A DNA stretch of 64,000 nucleotides from Mycoplasma sp. CAG:776 (lineage in GTDB: Bacteria > Bacillota_I > Bacilli_A > RF39 > UBA660), in the NCBI GenBank assembly GCA_000438195.1, contig FR903071.1, positions 98,624 through 162,623 on the forward strand, in the 5' to 3' direction. Both the position numbers and the translations under genes were made by a program. Positions 1-8,943 of this stretch are shown in pieces. Positions within the stretch are counted from its first letter, which is position 1. Every line of letters starts with the position of its first letter. The notes beneath the pieces are model-generated. The model searched no databases and was not told the DNA's origin. It worked only from the letters and a program-made list of their open reading frames with translations.

Positions 1-1291
1 TATTATCTAGTGTTGTACTACTATATTTTTCTTTACTATCAAAAGGTACTTTATCTATTATTCTCCTATTTATACTTTTATCTTCTTCTATAAATTTTAA
101 ACATGCCCGATCTGTTCCGTTTCCCCCAAATACTTCACCTAATTCATTTCTCTTACTATCATTATTATAATAAAGCGAATGGTAGATTTCTTCATAATAC
201 TTTTTATTTTGTTTTAGCATCTTAGTATTTTTATAATGAATATTATCTGCACTAATTATTTCATTTACTTCTAATTTTCCTTTTGTTAGAGTACCAGTTT
301 TATCTGTTAATAAAACATTGATACTTCCTGCTGTTTCTATTCCTACTAGTCTTCTTACTAAAACATTACTTTTTAACATTCTTTTCATATTACTTGATAA
401 TACTAAAGTAATCATCATCGGAAGTCCTTCGGGTACAGCGACAACAATAATGGTTACACTTAGAGTTAACGCATAAATTAAATGATCCATCATTACCCTA
501 AAATCAGTTAAAGTATTCATTATTAAATTCGGATCAAAGTTGTTATCAATTACAATTACTGAAAATAAATAAGAAATCGTAACTAGGGCAGCTCCACAAT
601 AGCCAATTCTACTAATAAATTTAGCTAATCCTTGTAGTCTTAATTTTAAAGGAGATGTTGGAGCACTTTCGGCTACTTCTTTCGCTAATGCTCCATAAAG
701 GGTCTTGTCCCCTACTTCACACACAAGCATATACGCTTCTCCACTATAAACTACGCTTCCTCGATATAATTTATGAGAATCTTGCAAATTATTTACATTT
801 ATAGGTGGATACTTTTTGGCTTCTTTGGTTTCACCATTTAAACTGGATTCATCAACGCGTAATTCTCCTTTTAGCAAATATCCATCGGCCGGTATTCTAT
901 CTCCGCTTTGAAGAACAACTATATCATTTTTTACTACATCTTCTAAAGGAATTTCAATTACTTTTCCGTTTCTTAGAACTTTTACTAAAATTTTGGAGCT
1001 TTCTTCTTGAAGGCGCCTAAATGCTGCTTCACTTCCATATTCGGATATTGTCGATATAAATGATGCTAAGAATATAGCAATTAATATTCCTAATGTTTCA
1101 AAATAATTGGAATCTTGAAACAAAAATACTACCTTGATTGCTAAAGCAATTAATAAAATTTTAATGATTGGATCTCCTAACGATTCTAATAACAATTTCA
1201 GAAATCCTTTACTCTTTACATTAGTAATACTATTTGTTCCATATTTTTTTCTATTTGTTTCTACTTCTTCATTATTAAGACCGTTCCACAT
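1..1291 (-). CDS. Cation-transporting P-type ATPase (Ca2+-type), N-terminal 430 residues
   Basis: The reading frame runs off the left edge, so only the N-terminal part of an integral-membrane ATP-driven cation pump is present. Translating the minus strand from ATG at 1291 gives an N-terminal cation-ATPase region, two membrane segments near residues 40-90, the actuator motif NGE (152-154), the M4 motif PEGL (287-290) and the phosphorylation motif DKTGTLT with Asp330. PEGL and overall similarity point to the Ca2+/PMCA-like P2 class rather than heavy-metal pumps. The ribosome site AGGAGG lies 7 nt before the ATG. A terminator separates it from the upstream gene, so it probably has its own promoter. 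The ion is inferred from family; the nucleotide-binding domain and M5-M10 are outside the window. Confidence 0.9.
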   Translation of the reverse strand, partial: MWNGLNNEEVETNRKKYGTNSITNVKSKGFLKLLLESLGDPIIKILLIALAIKVVFLFQDSNYFETLGILIAIFLASFISTISEYGSEAAFRRLQEESSKILVKVLRNGKVIEIPLEDVVKNDIVVLQSGDRIPADGYLLKGELRVDESSLNGETKEAKKYPPINVNNLQDSHKLYRGSVVYSGEAYMLVCEVGDKTLYGALAKEVAESAPTSPLKLRLQGLAKFISRIGYCGAALVTISYLFSVIVIDNNFDPNLIMNTLTDFRVMMDHLIYALTLSVTIIVVAVPEGLPMMITLVLSSNMKRMLKSNVLVRRLVGIETAGSINVLLTDKTGTLTKGKLEVNEIISADNIHYKNTKMLKQNKKYYEEIYHSLYYNNDSKRNELGEVFGGNGTDRACLKFIEEDKSINRRIIDKVPFDSKEKYSSTTLDN

Positions 1292-1325
1292 AGACTATCC
1301 TCCTAGACAAAATATATGCTTACAT

Positions 1326-1352
1326 AAAAAAAATAGCACAATATTTTGCTAT
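1326..1352 (-). terminator. Rho-independent terminator
   Basis: On the minus strand a 6-bp stem (ATAGCA/TGCTAT) is followed by eight T residues. It lies at the stop of the 450-residue gene and before the P-type ATPase start, so the two are probably separate transcripts. Confidence 0.7.
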
Positions 1353-2701
1353 ATTCTTTTTGATTCTTCAATATAAAGATCTTTATTTAAATATCTTTGG
1401 ACAGCTAAATTAAATAAATTTAAAGATAGTGGAACATTATTTTGAATTAGAAAGTTTAAAACTCGTTCTTTTTCTTCTTCTGTTAATTCAATACCTGTAT
1501 TAGAAATTGGCATTCTATTCTTATCTAATTTACAATAAAATTCCAAATTATTTTTAAGCAATACTTCGGGATTTACCTGAATTATTCTATTAGTTACGAA
1601 AAACCTTTCTATAAGAAGTTTCGCTTCTTCTGGAATTTTGTTTAACTGTTCTCTTATTTTTAATTGGGGAATTTTTATTTCTAAATAGTAATCTAATAAA
1701 TCAAATGGGCGATTTTGATAACCATATTTTAAATATTCTATTAGTTTAATTATACTATCATCTATATTTATTATTCCAAAATATAATTGACTTAATTTAG
1801 GATCATATCTTCTAACTATTTGTAAAATTTCATTTATATTATTTGGCAGTTCTACTTGCCTTTCATCATAAATAATTCTTGTTAAAACCCTTTTAGCTTC
1901 TTTAATTTCTTCTAATAAGTATCTTTCTTTAGTATTATCTAACTTCTTTTCTTCTCTTATCAAATCTATTACTTCTTGATATCTTGTTAAAATTCGTTCT
2001 TCCGTTTTTTTCATATCAACATCTTTTTCTAGCTGATATAAGTTTAAAAAACTTTCTACAAATTTTGGATAAAATTGGCGTAAAGTTAGTTTGTTCTTAT
2101 GGATATAATTTAAAATTTCTTCGATAGGTATATCCGCTAATAACATATTACATAACTTATAAAATTTTGACTTTTTTATGTTTTTTGGCTTATTTTGAGG
2201 TGCACTTAAAGTTTTTTTACCTGCTAAGGTTCTATTTAGCTTCTCTTTCATTTTGTTTGTTAATTTTTTCTCGCAAAAAAATTGATAAAACTTTTTTACT
2301 TCTATTATTGATAAATTAAATCTTTTAGTAATTATGTCTATTGCTTGGGTATTTTTTAGTAACTCTAAATATACACTTTTACCAATAAATAATACTATCT
2401 TTTCAAATGTTTGTTGTTCTATTCGATTAGCCTTTTCTTTATAATACCATTCTGCTAAAGGATAATCTTCCGGTCTTTTTAAAGAAAAATTTAAAAAATC
2501 TGCAAATATTTCACGAGCTTTTATTTGTTTTAACAGTTCTTCAAATTTAGTTTCTTCTTCTTTTAACTCTTCTAATATATATTTTTTTATTAAATCTAAC
2601 AATTCGGAATAAGAAAGATTATAATCTTCGGCGATCATTTCTAAACATGGTCTATACCACCTTGTATTCTCACATTTTTGATATATTTCTTTTGCTTGCA
2701 T
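1349..2701 (-). CDS. Hypothetical all-helical protein with internal repeats
   Basis: I do not recognise this 450-residue protein. It is Lys/Glu/Leu-rich, has no signal peptide or membrane segment, and should be cytoplasmic and helical. A degenerate motif recurs: IAEDYNLSYSELLDLIKKYI near residue 23 and ITKRFNLSIIEVKKFYQFF near residue 123, each of the form I-x4-NLS-x2-E. Similar helix pairs follow around residues 190-215. This suggests tandem helical or HTH-like units, perhaps for protein or nucleic-acid binding, but that is inference. The ribosome site AGGGGG is 7 nt before the ATG. It is transcribed alone, ending in its own terminator. Confidence 0.75.
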   Translation of the reverse strand: MQAKEIYQKCENTRWYRPCLEMIAEDYNLSYSELLDLIKKYILEELKEEETKFEELLKQIKAREIFADFLNFSLKRPEDYPLAEWYYKEKANRIEQQTFEKIVLFIGKSVYLELLKNTQAIDIITKRFNLSIIEVKKFYQFFCEKKLTNKMKEKLNRTLAGKKTLSAPQNKPKNIKKSKFYKLCNMLLADIPIEEILNYIHKNKLTLRQFYPKFVESFLNLYQLEKDVDMKKTEERILTRYQEVIDLIREEKKLDNTKERYLLEEIKEAKRVLTRIIYDERQVELPNNINEILQIVRRYDPKLSQLYFGIINIDDSIIKLIEYLKYGYQNRPFDLLDYYLEIKIPQLKIREQLNKIPEEAKLLIERFFVTNRIIQVNPEVLLKNNLEFYCKLDKNRMPISNTGIELTEEEKERVLNFLIQNNVPLSLNLFNLAVQRYLNKDLYIEESKRI

Positions 2702-2877
2702 AATTTTTCCCCCTTTTCTATACCAGGTGGATATTATAGCATTTTTATATTCTCATGTAAATAAACTTTTGTTATTTCCTTCTTTATTATTTTCTATTAT
2801 TTAAACTAAGCATTTATATGCAAAATAAATGCTTTACAAATGGATTTATTTCTCTTACAATTGTTTTGGTGATCCAA

Positions 2878-3792
2878 ATGTTTTTATATACTTTAGATAA
2901 TAAAAGATATCATACTTTAAATTATTTTTTCCGTAATAAATTTCAGCAAAAAGTTTTTAAAGTAGCATTAAATGCTGGATTTTCTTGCCCTAATTATAAA
3001 ACGGGTGGTTGTATTTATTGTAATCATGGTAGTGGTAATTACTATGAAGAAATGGATTTAATTGAACAATTTAATCTAGTTAAAATACCTTTAGAAAAGA
3101 AATGGCCTAATTCAAAATATATTGCTTATTTTCAAGCTAATACGAATACTTATGCTCCTATTTCTACACTAAAGGAAAAATATGAAAAAGTCCTAGCTAT
3201 TCCTAATGTAATCGGTCTTGATATTGCAACACGTAGTGATGCTTTAAATGATGAAATATTAGATTATTTAAGTGAATTAAATAAAAGGACGTTTCTTATG
3301 GTGGAATTGGGACTACAATCTATGCATGAAAATACTTTAAAACTTATTAATCGTGGTCATGATCTACAGAATTTTATAGAAGCTGTTCAAAAATTAAAAG
3401 AAAGAAATATTTTTGTTGTTGTTCACATTATTAATGGACTGCCTAATGAATCTAAAGAAATGATGATTGATACAGTAAAATTTTTAAATCATTTAGGAAT
3501 TGATGGGATTAAAATTCATATGCTATATATTAGTAAAAATACACCTTTAGCATATATGTATAAACTAAATCCATTTCCTCTTTTAACTAAAGAAGAATAT
3601 ATTGATATAGTTTGTCATCAATTAGAATATTTAAATCCTAATATTGTAGTGATGAGAATTACAGGTGATCCTTTAAAAGAAGAATTAATTGCGCCTTCTT
3701 GGCTTACTAAAAAGTTTTGTATTTTAAATGATATAGATAAAGAAATGAAAAAAAGAGATATCTATCAAGGTGATAAAATTAACCCTTCATGA
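2878..3792 (+). CDS. Radical SAM protein, YhcC/TIGR01212 family
   Basis: A 304-residue cytoplasmic radical S-adenosylmethionine protein. The iron-sulfur cluster cysteines are C37-x7-C45-x2-C48 (in GFSCPNYK and GCIYCNHG), the spacing typical of the YhcC-like group rather than the usual CxxxCxxC. The N-terminal KRYHTLNYFFRNKFQQKVFK block and later ELGLQSMHENTLKLINRGHD are also typical. The family is widely conserved with an uncertain reaction. I chose ATG 2878, preceded by GGTG at 6 nt, over the longer ATG at 2818, whose extra 20 residues are hydrophobic and not part of the family. The 3' end overlaps the convergent sigH by 14 nt. Confidence 0.88.
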   Translation: MFLYTLDNKRYHTLNYFFRNKFQQKVFKVALNAGFSCPNYKTGGCIYCNHGSGNYYEEMDLIEQFNLVKIPLEKKWPNSKYIAYFQANTNTYAPISTLKEKYEKVLAIPNVIGLDIATRSDALNDEILDYLSELNKRTFLMVELGLQSMHENTLKLINRGHDLQNFIEAVQKLKERNIFVVVHIINGLPNESKEMMIDTVKFLNHLGIDGIKIHMLYISKNTPLAYMYKLNPFPLLTKEEYIDIVCHQLEYLNPNIVVMRITGDPLKEELIAPSWLTKKFCILNDIDKEMKKRDIYQGDKINPS

Positions 3793-3810
3793 TATCTCTT
3801 ATTTTGTTTT
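3753..3810. terminator. Bidirectional terminator in overlapping 3' ends
   Basis: A 10-bp perfect stem (AAGAGATATC at 3753-3762 with GATATCTCTT at 3791-3800) encloses both stop codons of the convergent radical SAM and sigH genes. T-rich tracts follow on each strand, so it can serve both transcripts. Confidence 0.55.
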
Positions 3811-4369
3811 TTAATCTTTGAATTGTGTTATCAATTTGTTTTTCATTTTTTCCTGTTAATAACATAATGGTGCTACGATCTAAATCATTTTTTAATAAAT
3901 TAAATATTTCTAGTTCTGTCATAGATAAACTTTCTTCTATTTTTTTTACTAATTCTTCATAATCTTCTTTTAAAGTTAAGCTATATAGAGGATCTGTTTT
4001 TTCATCACTTATCATATCTTTTAAAGTGAGTCCCTCTTCATAATCATAATCTAAAGAGTAAAATGAATTTAATAGTTTCGCTTTTTCCCCACTATATTTT
4101 TTGATTACTTTTTTGATTCTTCTATCTACACATAAAGTAATAAATGTCGACAATTTCACTTTCTTTTGTTCATCAAAAGAATGAAGAGCATCACTAAAGG
4201 CATATAAAGCTTCCTGCTCTAATTCATGCTTATCTATATTAAAAGTTGTAGCTACATTATGATATTTTCGCATTAATATATCAATAATATATTTATACTT
4301 TTCATATATTTTATTTTTTGCTTCTTCATCATTTTGTAAGGCCAATTTGATTATCTCTTCTTCTTCCAT
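3779..4369 (-). CDS. sigH: RNA polymerase sigma factor, SigH/Spo0H-like
   Basis: A 196-residue sigma-70 family protein. Region 2 lies around residues 15-90 (motifs HELEQEALYAFSDALHSFD and STFITLCVDRRIKK), followed by a linker and a region 4 helix-turn-helix at the C-terminus (LSMTELEIFNLL to NTIQRLKNKIR). It is shorter than B. subtilis SigH (218) but resembles it, and it directly follows rlmB (3 nt gap, RBS AAGGAG), the conserved rlmB-yacP-sigH order of Firmicutes with yacP missing. In sporulating relatives SigH drives early sporulation and transition-phase genes. The family is clear; the orthology rests largely on this gene order. Confidence 0.75.
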   Translation of the reverse strand: MEEEEIIKLALQNDEEAKNKIYEKYKYIIDILMRKYHNVATTFNIDKHELEQEALYAFSDALHSFDEQKKVKLSTFITLCVDRRIKKVIKKYSGEKAKLLNSFYSLDYDYEEGLTLKDMISDEKTDPLYSLTLKEDYEELVKKIEESLSMTELEIFNLLKNDLDRSTIMLLTGKNEKQIDNTIQRLKNKIRDIMKG

Positions 4370-4372
4370 AGA

Positions 4373-5050
4373 TTACTCCTTAATCATTCCATAAATTAAT
4401 ATAGCTGCTGAAACACTAGCATTTAAACTATTTATTTTTCCATACATTGGAATACTGATTATTTCATCACTATTTTTTCGAATAATTTCGCTTACCCCTT
4501 TTCCTTCGGCTCCTATTACTAATACTCTTTTTTCTGCATAATCAATTTTGCGATAATCTTTTCCATCCATATCAGCAGTATAAACAAAAAAGAAATTTTT
4601 TTGTAGTTTTCTTAAAGTTTCACTTAAATTACTAACTAAAACAATTTTGACATTATTAATCGCTCCAGCGCTTATTTTCATAACAGTTTCATTTACCCTG
4701 ATACTACGATCTTTAGGAATAATAATTCCTTTAATACCAGCACATTCACAGGTTCTTATTATAGCTCCTAAATTATGAGGATCTTCTAAATGATCTAAGC
4801 ATACTAAGAAATCTTCTTCTATTACATCATCTAAAGAAAAATAATCATATTCATCAATATCTATTACTACTCCTTGATGTTGTTCTCTAACCATTTTATT
4901 TAAACGAAATTCTGGTACAAATTCATATTTTAATTTGTTCTCTTTTAAATAAGATAATATTTCTTTATCTTTAAAGTTTTCTTTTAAATATACTTTGTGT
5001 ATCTTATTTTTTGGCGTTTCTTTTAAAACATTTTTACCACATACAAGCAT
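4373..5050 (-). CDS. rlmB: 23S rRNA (guanosine-2'-O)-methyltransferase RlmB / SpoU family
   Basis: A 225-residue SPOUT methyltransferase that would methylate a ribose in 23S rRNA (G2251 in E. coli numbering). It has an N-terminal substrate-binding domain (about 1-70) and the knotted catalytic domain with motif 1 DPHNLGAIIRTCECAG, motif 2 VIGAEGKGVS and motif 3 NSLNASVSAAILIYG. The RBS is AGGTGAT 3-4 nt before ATG. It is the first gene of a two-gene unit with sigH. TrmH-type paralogues share the fold, but the context favours RlmB. Confidence 0.88.
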   Translation of the reverse strand: MLVCGKNVLKETPKNKIHKVYLKENFKDKEILSYLKENKLKYEFVPEFRLNKMVREQHQGVVIDIDEYDYFSLDDVIEEDFLVCLDHLEDPHNLGAIIRTCECAGIKGIIIPKDRSIRVNETVMKISAGAINNVKIVLVSNLSETLRKLQKNFFFVYTADMDGKDYRKIDYAEKRVLVIGAEGKGVSEIIRKNSDEIISIPMYGKINSLNASVSAAILIYGMIKE

Positions 5051-5082
5051 TTTATCACCTATGTGTTAGTATAACAAACTTT

Positions 5083-5115
5083 AAAAAAAAAGTAAAGTTT
5101 TGCCTCTTTACTTTT
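5083..5115 (-). terminator. Rho-independent terminator
   Basis: On the minus strand AAAAGTAAAG pairs with CTTTACTTTT around an 8-nt loop and is followed by a long T run. It ends the zinc-ribbon gene just before the rlmB leader. Confidence 0.75.
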
Positions 5116-5303
5116 TAATGCTTATAGTTTTTATGATCTTTTTGGTTAAAAGATGATTTCTTTTCTAATCTACATGCTTTACATCTTTTAGGTTCATTTG
5201 GTATTTGCTTTAGTGCATAAAACTCTTGTTCACCAGCAGTAAAAATAAACTCTTTACCACAATCTTTACATACTAAAGTTTTGTCTTCATAAGTCTTGTT
5301 CAT
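5115..5303 (-). CDS. Small zinc-ribbon protein
   Basis: A 62-residue protein with two CxxC pairs: CKDC at residues 12-15 and CKAC around residues 42-45, followed by a basic tail. This matches the probable zinc-binding domain family often described as zinc-ribbon or trcl-type. It is cytoplasmic and its function is unknown, perhaps nucleic-acid or protein binding. The RBS AGGAGG lies 6 nt before ATG. It has its own terminator. Confidence 0.8.
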   Translation of the reverse strand: MNKTYEDKTLVCKDCGKEFIFTAGEQEFYALKQIPNEPKRCKACRLEKKSSFNQKDHKNYKH

Positions 5304-5428
5304 ATTTGTCCTCCTTTTTTAGATTGATTTTCTCTTTTATGATTTAAAACAACTTAAATAAGGAGTTTGTGTCAGTAAAAAATAAATCTAATTCATTATA
5401 ACATATTTTATTTTCTTTGACAATTTTT

Positions 5429-6748
5429 TTAATAGCCCTTTACAATAGATTTAAATTCGTCTCCTCGATCTTCAAACCTTAAGTATTGATCCCATGAGGC
5501 TGAGGCTGGGCTTAGTAAAACAATATCACCAGAATTTACTTCTTTTTTTATTTTTTCCATTGCTTCTTTTAAAGTACTAAATTCATATGCTTTTATTTTA
5601 TTTTCTTTCGCATAAGTCATGATTTTTTGTCTAACTTCGCCTATCGCATATATACATTTTACTTTGGATAAATAGGGAGTTAAATCTTGAAAATCTTGAT
5701 TACGTTCCATTCCACCTAATATTAGATGAATATTCTCATCAAAGCTTTTTAATGCGGTGATGGTAGCTGTCGGATTGGTTGATTTAGAATCGTTATAGTA
5801 TTTTACTCCATCTAAATCTCTAACAAATTCAATCCGATGTTCTACACCTTTAAATTCTTTTAATACTTCATTTACATATTTAAAATCAACCTCTAATAAT
5901 TTAGCAATTAAATACGTTACTAATATATTTTCATAATTGTGGGTTCCTTTTAAAATAATATCCTTAGTATTAATTACTGGTTTGTTATCGATATATATTT
6001 CATCTTCTAAAATATAGTTTTCTTGATTATTAAAATAATATTTTGTTGATAAAATATTTTCCGTTAAACTCATTGAATCATAATTTGCAGCATTAATAAT
6101 TGCTAGATCGTATTTTGTATGGTGATTAAATATTTTTCTTTTAACATTCTTATAATTTTCATAAGAGCCATGATAATCAAGATGAGTTGGACATAAATTT
6201 GTTAAAACACTAATATCTGTTTTAAAATCATACATGTCTATTAGTTGATGATCAGATATCTCTAATAGTAATATATCGTTTGGTTCTAAATAGGGAACAA
6301 TTTGGGATAACGGAGTTCCAATATTCCCTCCTAATTTTACAGGTATTCCCGCCTTTTTTAAAACTTCATATATTAGTGTTGTGGTTGTTGTTTTGCCATT
6401 ACTACCTGTAATTCCTATTATTTTTACAGGATTTTTTATATAATGGTACGCTACCTCCATCTCATTTACAACAGGAATTTTTAACTTTCTTGCTTTTTCT
6501 ACACATGGATGAAAAGGAAATACGGCTGGATTTTTTATTAAAATATCAAAAGTATTATCTAAAATATTTTCGGGTTCTAGTGTTTTAATAAATTCTATTC
6601 CCATATTTTTTAATTCTTTTATTTTATCGGCGTCTTGATCTTTTTGATCCGTTATATATATCCTATTATTTTTATCATTTAACAATTTAGCTACTTCATA
6701 ACCACTTCTTGCCATTCCTAAAATTAATATTTTTTTGTTTTCTATCAT
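5429..6748 (-). CDS. murD: UDP-N-acetylmuramoyl-L-alanine--D-glutamate ligase MurD
   Basis: A 439-residue Mur ligase that adds D-glutamate to UDP-MurNAc-L-Ala in the cytoplasm, the second amino-acid step of peptidoglycan precursor synthesis. An N-terminal Rossmann domain (ILILGMARSG) is followed by the ATP-binding loop GITGSNGKTTTT near residue 113, the central-domain motif CPTHLDYHG, and the C-terminal domain with YNDSKSTNPTAT and LSPASASWDQYLRFEDRGDEF. I chose ATG 6748 because AGGTG lies 6 nt upstream; the GTG at 6757 lies inside that ribosome site. It stands apart from a dcw cluster. Confidence 0.95.
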   Translation of the reverse strand: MIENKKILILGMARSGYEVAKLLNDKNNRIYITDQKDQDADKIKELKNMGIEFIKTLEPENILDNTFDILIKNPAVFPFHPCVEKARKLKIPVVNEMEVAYHYIKNPVKIIGITGSNGKTTTTTLIYEVLKKAGIPVKLGGNIGTPLSQIVPYLEPNDILLLEISDHQLIDMYDFKTDISVLTNLCPTHLDYHGSYENYKNVKRKIFNHHTKYDLAIINAANYDSMSLTENILSTKYYFNNQENYILEDEIYIDNKPVINTKDIILKGTHNYENILVTYLIAKLLEVDFKYVNEVLKEFKGVEHRIEFVRDLDGVKYYNDSKSTNPTATITALKSFDENIHLILGGMERNQDFQDLTPYLSKVKCIYAIGEVRQKIMTYAKENKIKAYEFSTLKEAMEKIKKEVNSGDIVLLSPASASWDQYLRFEDRGDEFKSIVKGY

Positions 6749-6782
6749 TTGTATCACCTGTTTTAATTATATTCGAAAATTT

Positions 6783-6814
6783 AAAAAAAAGCAATTAACT
6801 ATTCATAATTGCTT
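6783..6814 (-). terminator. Rho-independent terminator
   Basis: On the minus strand AAGCAATTA pairs with TAATTGCTT and is followed by eight T residues. It overlaps the stop codon of the lysozyme-like gene and precedes murD. Confidence 0.8.
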
Positions 6815-7388
6815 CTACATAATAATATACATTATCGTGCCAATTTGGATTAGCTGCATATTTAGTATTAATAGCTTCCGGAGTAGTTAGTCCTTTAGCA
6901 TAATAATTATTGGCTAGATTATTTATAAATGCTTCTAACCCTGCATCTAAGGTTTCAAACTTAGCATACTTGCCACTAGACGCTTTCATTCCTCCGACAT
7001 TATTAGCATTTCTAACTAGAGAACTACATGTCCATTTACATCCAGTTTCCACTAAAATGATTGAAGCAGCTACTACAGGGTCTACACCTTTTTCTATTGC
7101 TAGACTAGCTATTATTTTTCCATATCCATCTAAAGTAGAATTTAAAACATTATCAATTTTTAAACCTAATTCTTCTAGTGTTAACCCCTCATAAACTATA
7201 GCTTCTTCTAATTTTTCTTCTACAGTTTCTTCTTCATATCTGTTCAGGGGAGTATCACTTCGATACAATACATTATTAATTACTATGTTTTCTACTATTA
7301 CTTTTTCCTTATTCTTTTCCTTAAATCCAATAATTAAACTACTTGTAATTAAAACAACAAACGCCATTTTAATACATAAATTTTTCAT
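6795..7388 (-). CDS. Membrane-anchored glucosaminidase/lysozyme-like protein
   Basis: A 197-residue exported protein. Residues 1-22 form a signal anchor, followed by an acidic stretch (EEETVEEKLEEA). From about residue 85 there is a lysozyme/GH73-like fold with a candidate catalytic Glu in ILVETGCKW, the segment NVGGMKASSGKYAKF, and a C-terminal NPNWHDNVYYYVEAI block typical of glucosaminidase domains. It probably cuts or remodels peptidoglycan at the outer face of the membrane. The glycan bond it cleaves cannot be told from sequence. It lies upstream of murD with a terminator between. Confidence 0.7.
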   Translation of the reverse strand: MKNLCIKMAFVVLITSSLIIGFKEKNKEKVIVENIVINNVLYRSDTPLNRYEEETVEEKLEEAIVYEGLTLEELGLKIDNVLNSTLDGYGKIIASLAIEKGVDPVVAASIILVETGCKWTCSSLVRNANNVGGMKASSGKYAKFETLDAGLEAFINNLANNYYAKGLTTPEAINTKYAANPNWHDNVYYYVEAIMNS

Positions 7389-7472
7389 TTAAATACTTCC
7401 TCCTACTTTTTGCGAAGTGATTTATATTCTACCATAATCTTTTTTGTTTGTCAAATCTAGGCATACAAGCGT

Positions 7473-7769
7473 TTATATTCTTTCAATATCTACTATATCA
7501 ATCATGTTTATTTTTTCACCATTTAAGCTTAGAAGATAGTTACCAGACTTGCCAACAATAGTAGTTTTTATCTCTCCATTCTTAGTTTTAATCAAAACAT
7601 TACTTTTATACACATGATGAGGAGAAGCAAAAATTTGGTTGATCTTTTCATATACATTTACTTTAGTACTATTTCTAATTTCTTCATTTCTTCCATAATA
7701 AATATCATTATTATTTCGAATGTCTTTATCAATAGGATTTGCATATACTCTTGGTAAATCTTTTTTCAT
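7473..7769 (-). CDS. Conserved hypothetical protein, 98 residues
   Basis: No known family is recognised. The protein is soluble, with an N-terminal polar half (PRVYANPIDKDIRNNND) and a C-terminal half of alternating beta strands (SNVLIKTKNGEIKTTIVGK, NYLLSLNGEKINMIDIVDI) that looks like a small Sm- or SH3-like barrel. It is divergent from the RodA-type gene with 58 nt between the two starts, so the two may share a regulatory region. Confidence 0.65.
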   Translation of the reverse strand: MKKDLPRVYANPIDKDIRNNNDIYYGRNEEIRNSTKVNVYEKINQIFASPHHVYKSNVLIKTKNGEIKTTIVGKSGNYLLSLNGEKINMIDIVDIERI

Positions 7770-7827
7770 TTAGAACACCTCTATTACATTTTATGATAAA
7801 TATCTAATTTTGAAACATAATAATATT

Positions 7828-8910
7828 ATGAAAAAGAAAATTATTTTGGATAAACTATTTATATTTGTTCCACTTCTTATTCTTCTTATTATATCTTTAT
7901 TTAATATGTATTTTGTAAGTATTAAATGGGAAGGATATGAAAGTTATTTGTTCAAACAATCCTTATGGTTTGGGATTGGTTTTGTTATGCTTTTTATTTT
8001 TTATCTTCTTAAACCAAAATTATTTTTTCGTTATTCAAAATATCTTTATGCTATTAATATTCTCCTTTTAATTTTAGTTTTATTTTTTGGTACAACTGTT
8101 AATGGTTCTAAAGCTTGGTTTAAATTCCCGTTCTTTTCTTTCCAACCTAGTGAACTTATGAAATTTACTTTAGCTCTCTATTTAAGTCATGTTCTTTCTC
8201 AATCAAAAAAAGGAAATATGAAGCAAGAATTTAAAACTATTTTAAAAGCTTTATTTATTACTCTTATTCCTTCTTTGTTTGTTTTTCTAGAGCCGGACAC
8301 TGGTGCTATACTTATCTATTTTGTTATTATGGTAGCAATGATTATCGTTTATAAAATTCATATCAAATGGTATATTATTCTAGGTATTATTATAGTTATC
8401 TTTATTAGTATATTTGGGTATTTATATTATTTTAATCAAGATCTTTTAATTGATTTAATTGGGACTTCTTTCTTTTATCGAGTTGATCGTTTACTTACTT
8501 TTGTTAACAATGATTCTTTTCAATTAGATAGAGCTCTTATATCAATTGGAACCTCTTCCTTTTTTAGTGGTAATGGTGGAGTATATATTCCAGAAGCTCC
8601 TACTGATTTTATTGTCGCTTTATCTATTAGTAATTTAGGTATTATTAGCTTTATCTTTATTTTACTTAGTTTCTTTGTTTTAGATTTTTATTTCTTAATT
8701 CAAGTTTTTCAAACCAAAAATCTACAAAATAAAATGTTTATAGCGGGATTCTTAATGATGTTTATTTTTGCTCAGGTTCAAAATATTGGAATGAATTTAG
8801 GAATTCTTCCCATTATTGGGCTTCCTCTTCCTTTTGTTAGTTACGGTGGTACTAATATTATTGTTTATTTTATGTTTTTAGGTATTCTTGTTAATCTAAA
8901 AAAGAGTTAA
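7828..8910 (+). CDS. FtsW/RodA/SpoVE family lipid II polymerase
   Basis: A 360-residue polytopic membrane protein with about ten hydrophobic segments. SEDS-family signatures are clear: FQPSELMKFTLALYLSHVL, LEPDTGAILIYFVIM (conserved Asp for glycosyl transfer), APTDFIVALSISNLG and the C-terminal LPFVSYGGTN. These proteins polymerise lipid II into glycan strands with a partner class B PBP. Whether it serves elongation (RodA), division (FtsW) or cortex (SpoVE) cannot be decided; no PBP gene is adjacent. ATG 7828 was chosen over TTG 7810; neither has a strong ribosome site. Confidence 0.88.
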   Translation: MKKKIILDKLFIFVPLLILLIISLFNMYFVSIKWEGYESYLFKQSLWFGIGFVMLFIFYLLKPKLFFRYSKYLYAINILLLILVLFFGTTVNGSKAWFKFPFFSFQPSELMKFTLALYLSHVLSQSKKGNMKQEFKTILKALFITLIPSLFVFLEPDTGAILIYFVIMVAMIIVYKIHIKWYIILGIIIVIFISIFGYLYYFNQDLLIDLIGTSFFYRVDRLLTFVNNDSFQLDRALISIGTSSFFSGNGGVYIPEAPTDFIVALSISNLGIISFIFILLSFFVLDFYFLIQVFQTKNLQNKMFIAGFLMMFIFAQVQNIGMNLGILPIIGLPLPFVSYGGTNIIVYFMFLGILVNLKKS

Positions 8911-8943
8911 ATATTCTCTTGATATTTAGCCCTTTTCTTAAAA

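Noticed and set aside
8897..8934. Terminator between the RodA-type gene and surface gene 1
   Set aside because: The TAAATAT/ATATTTA stem is weak and all A/T; termination there is likely but not supported well enough to list as a feature.
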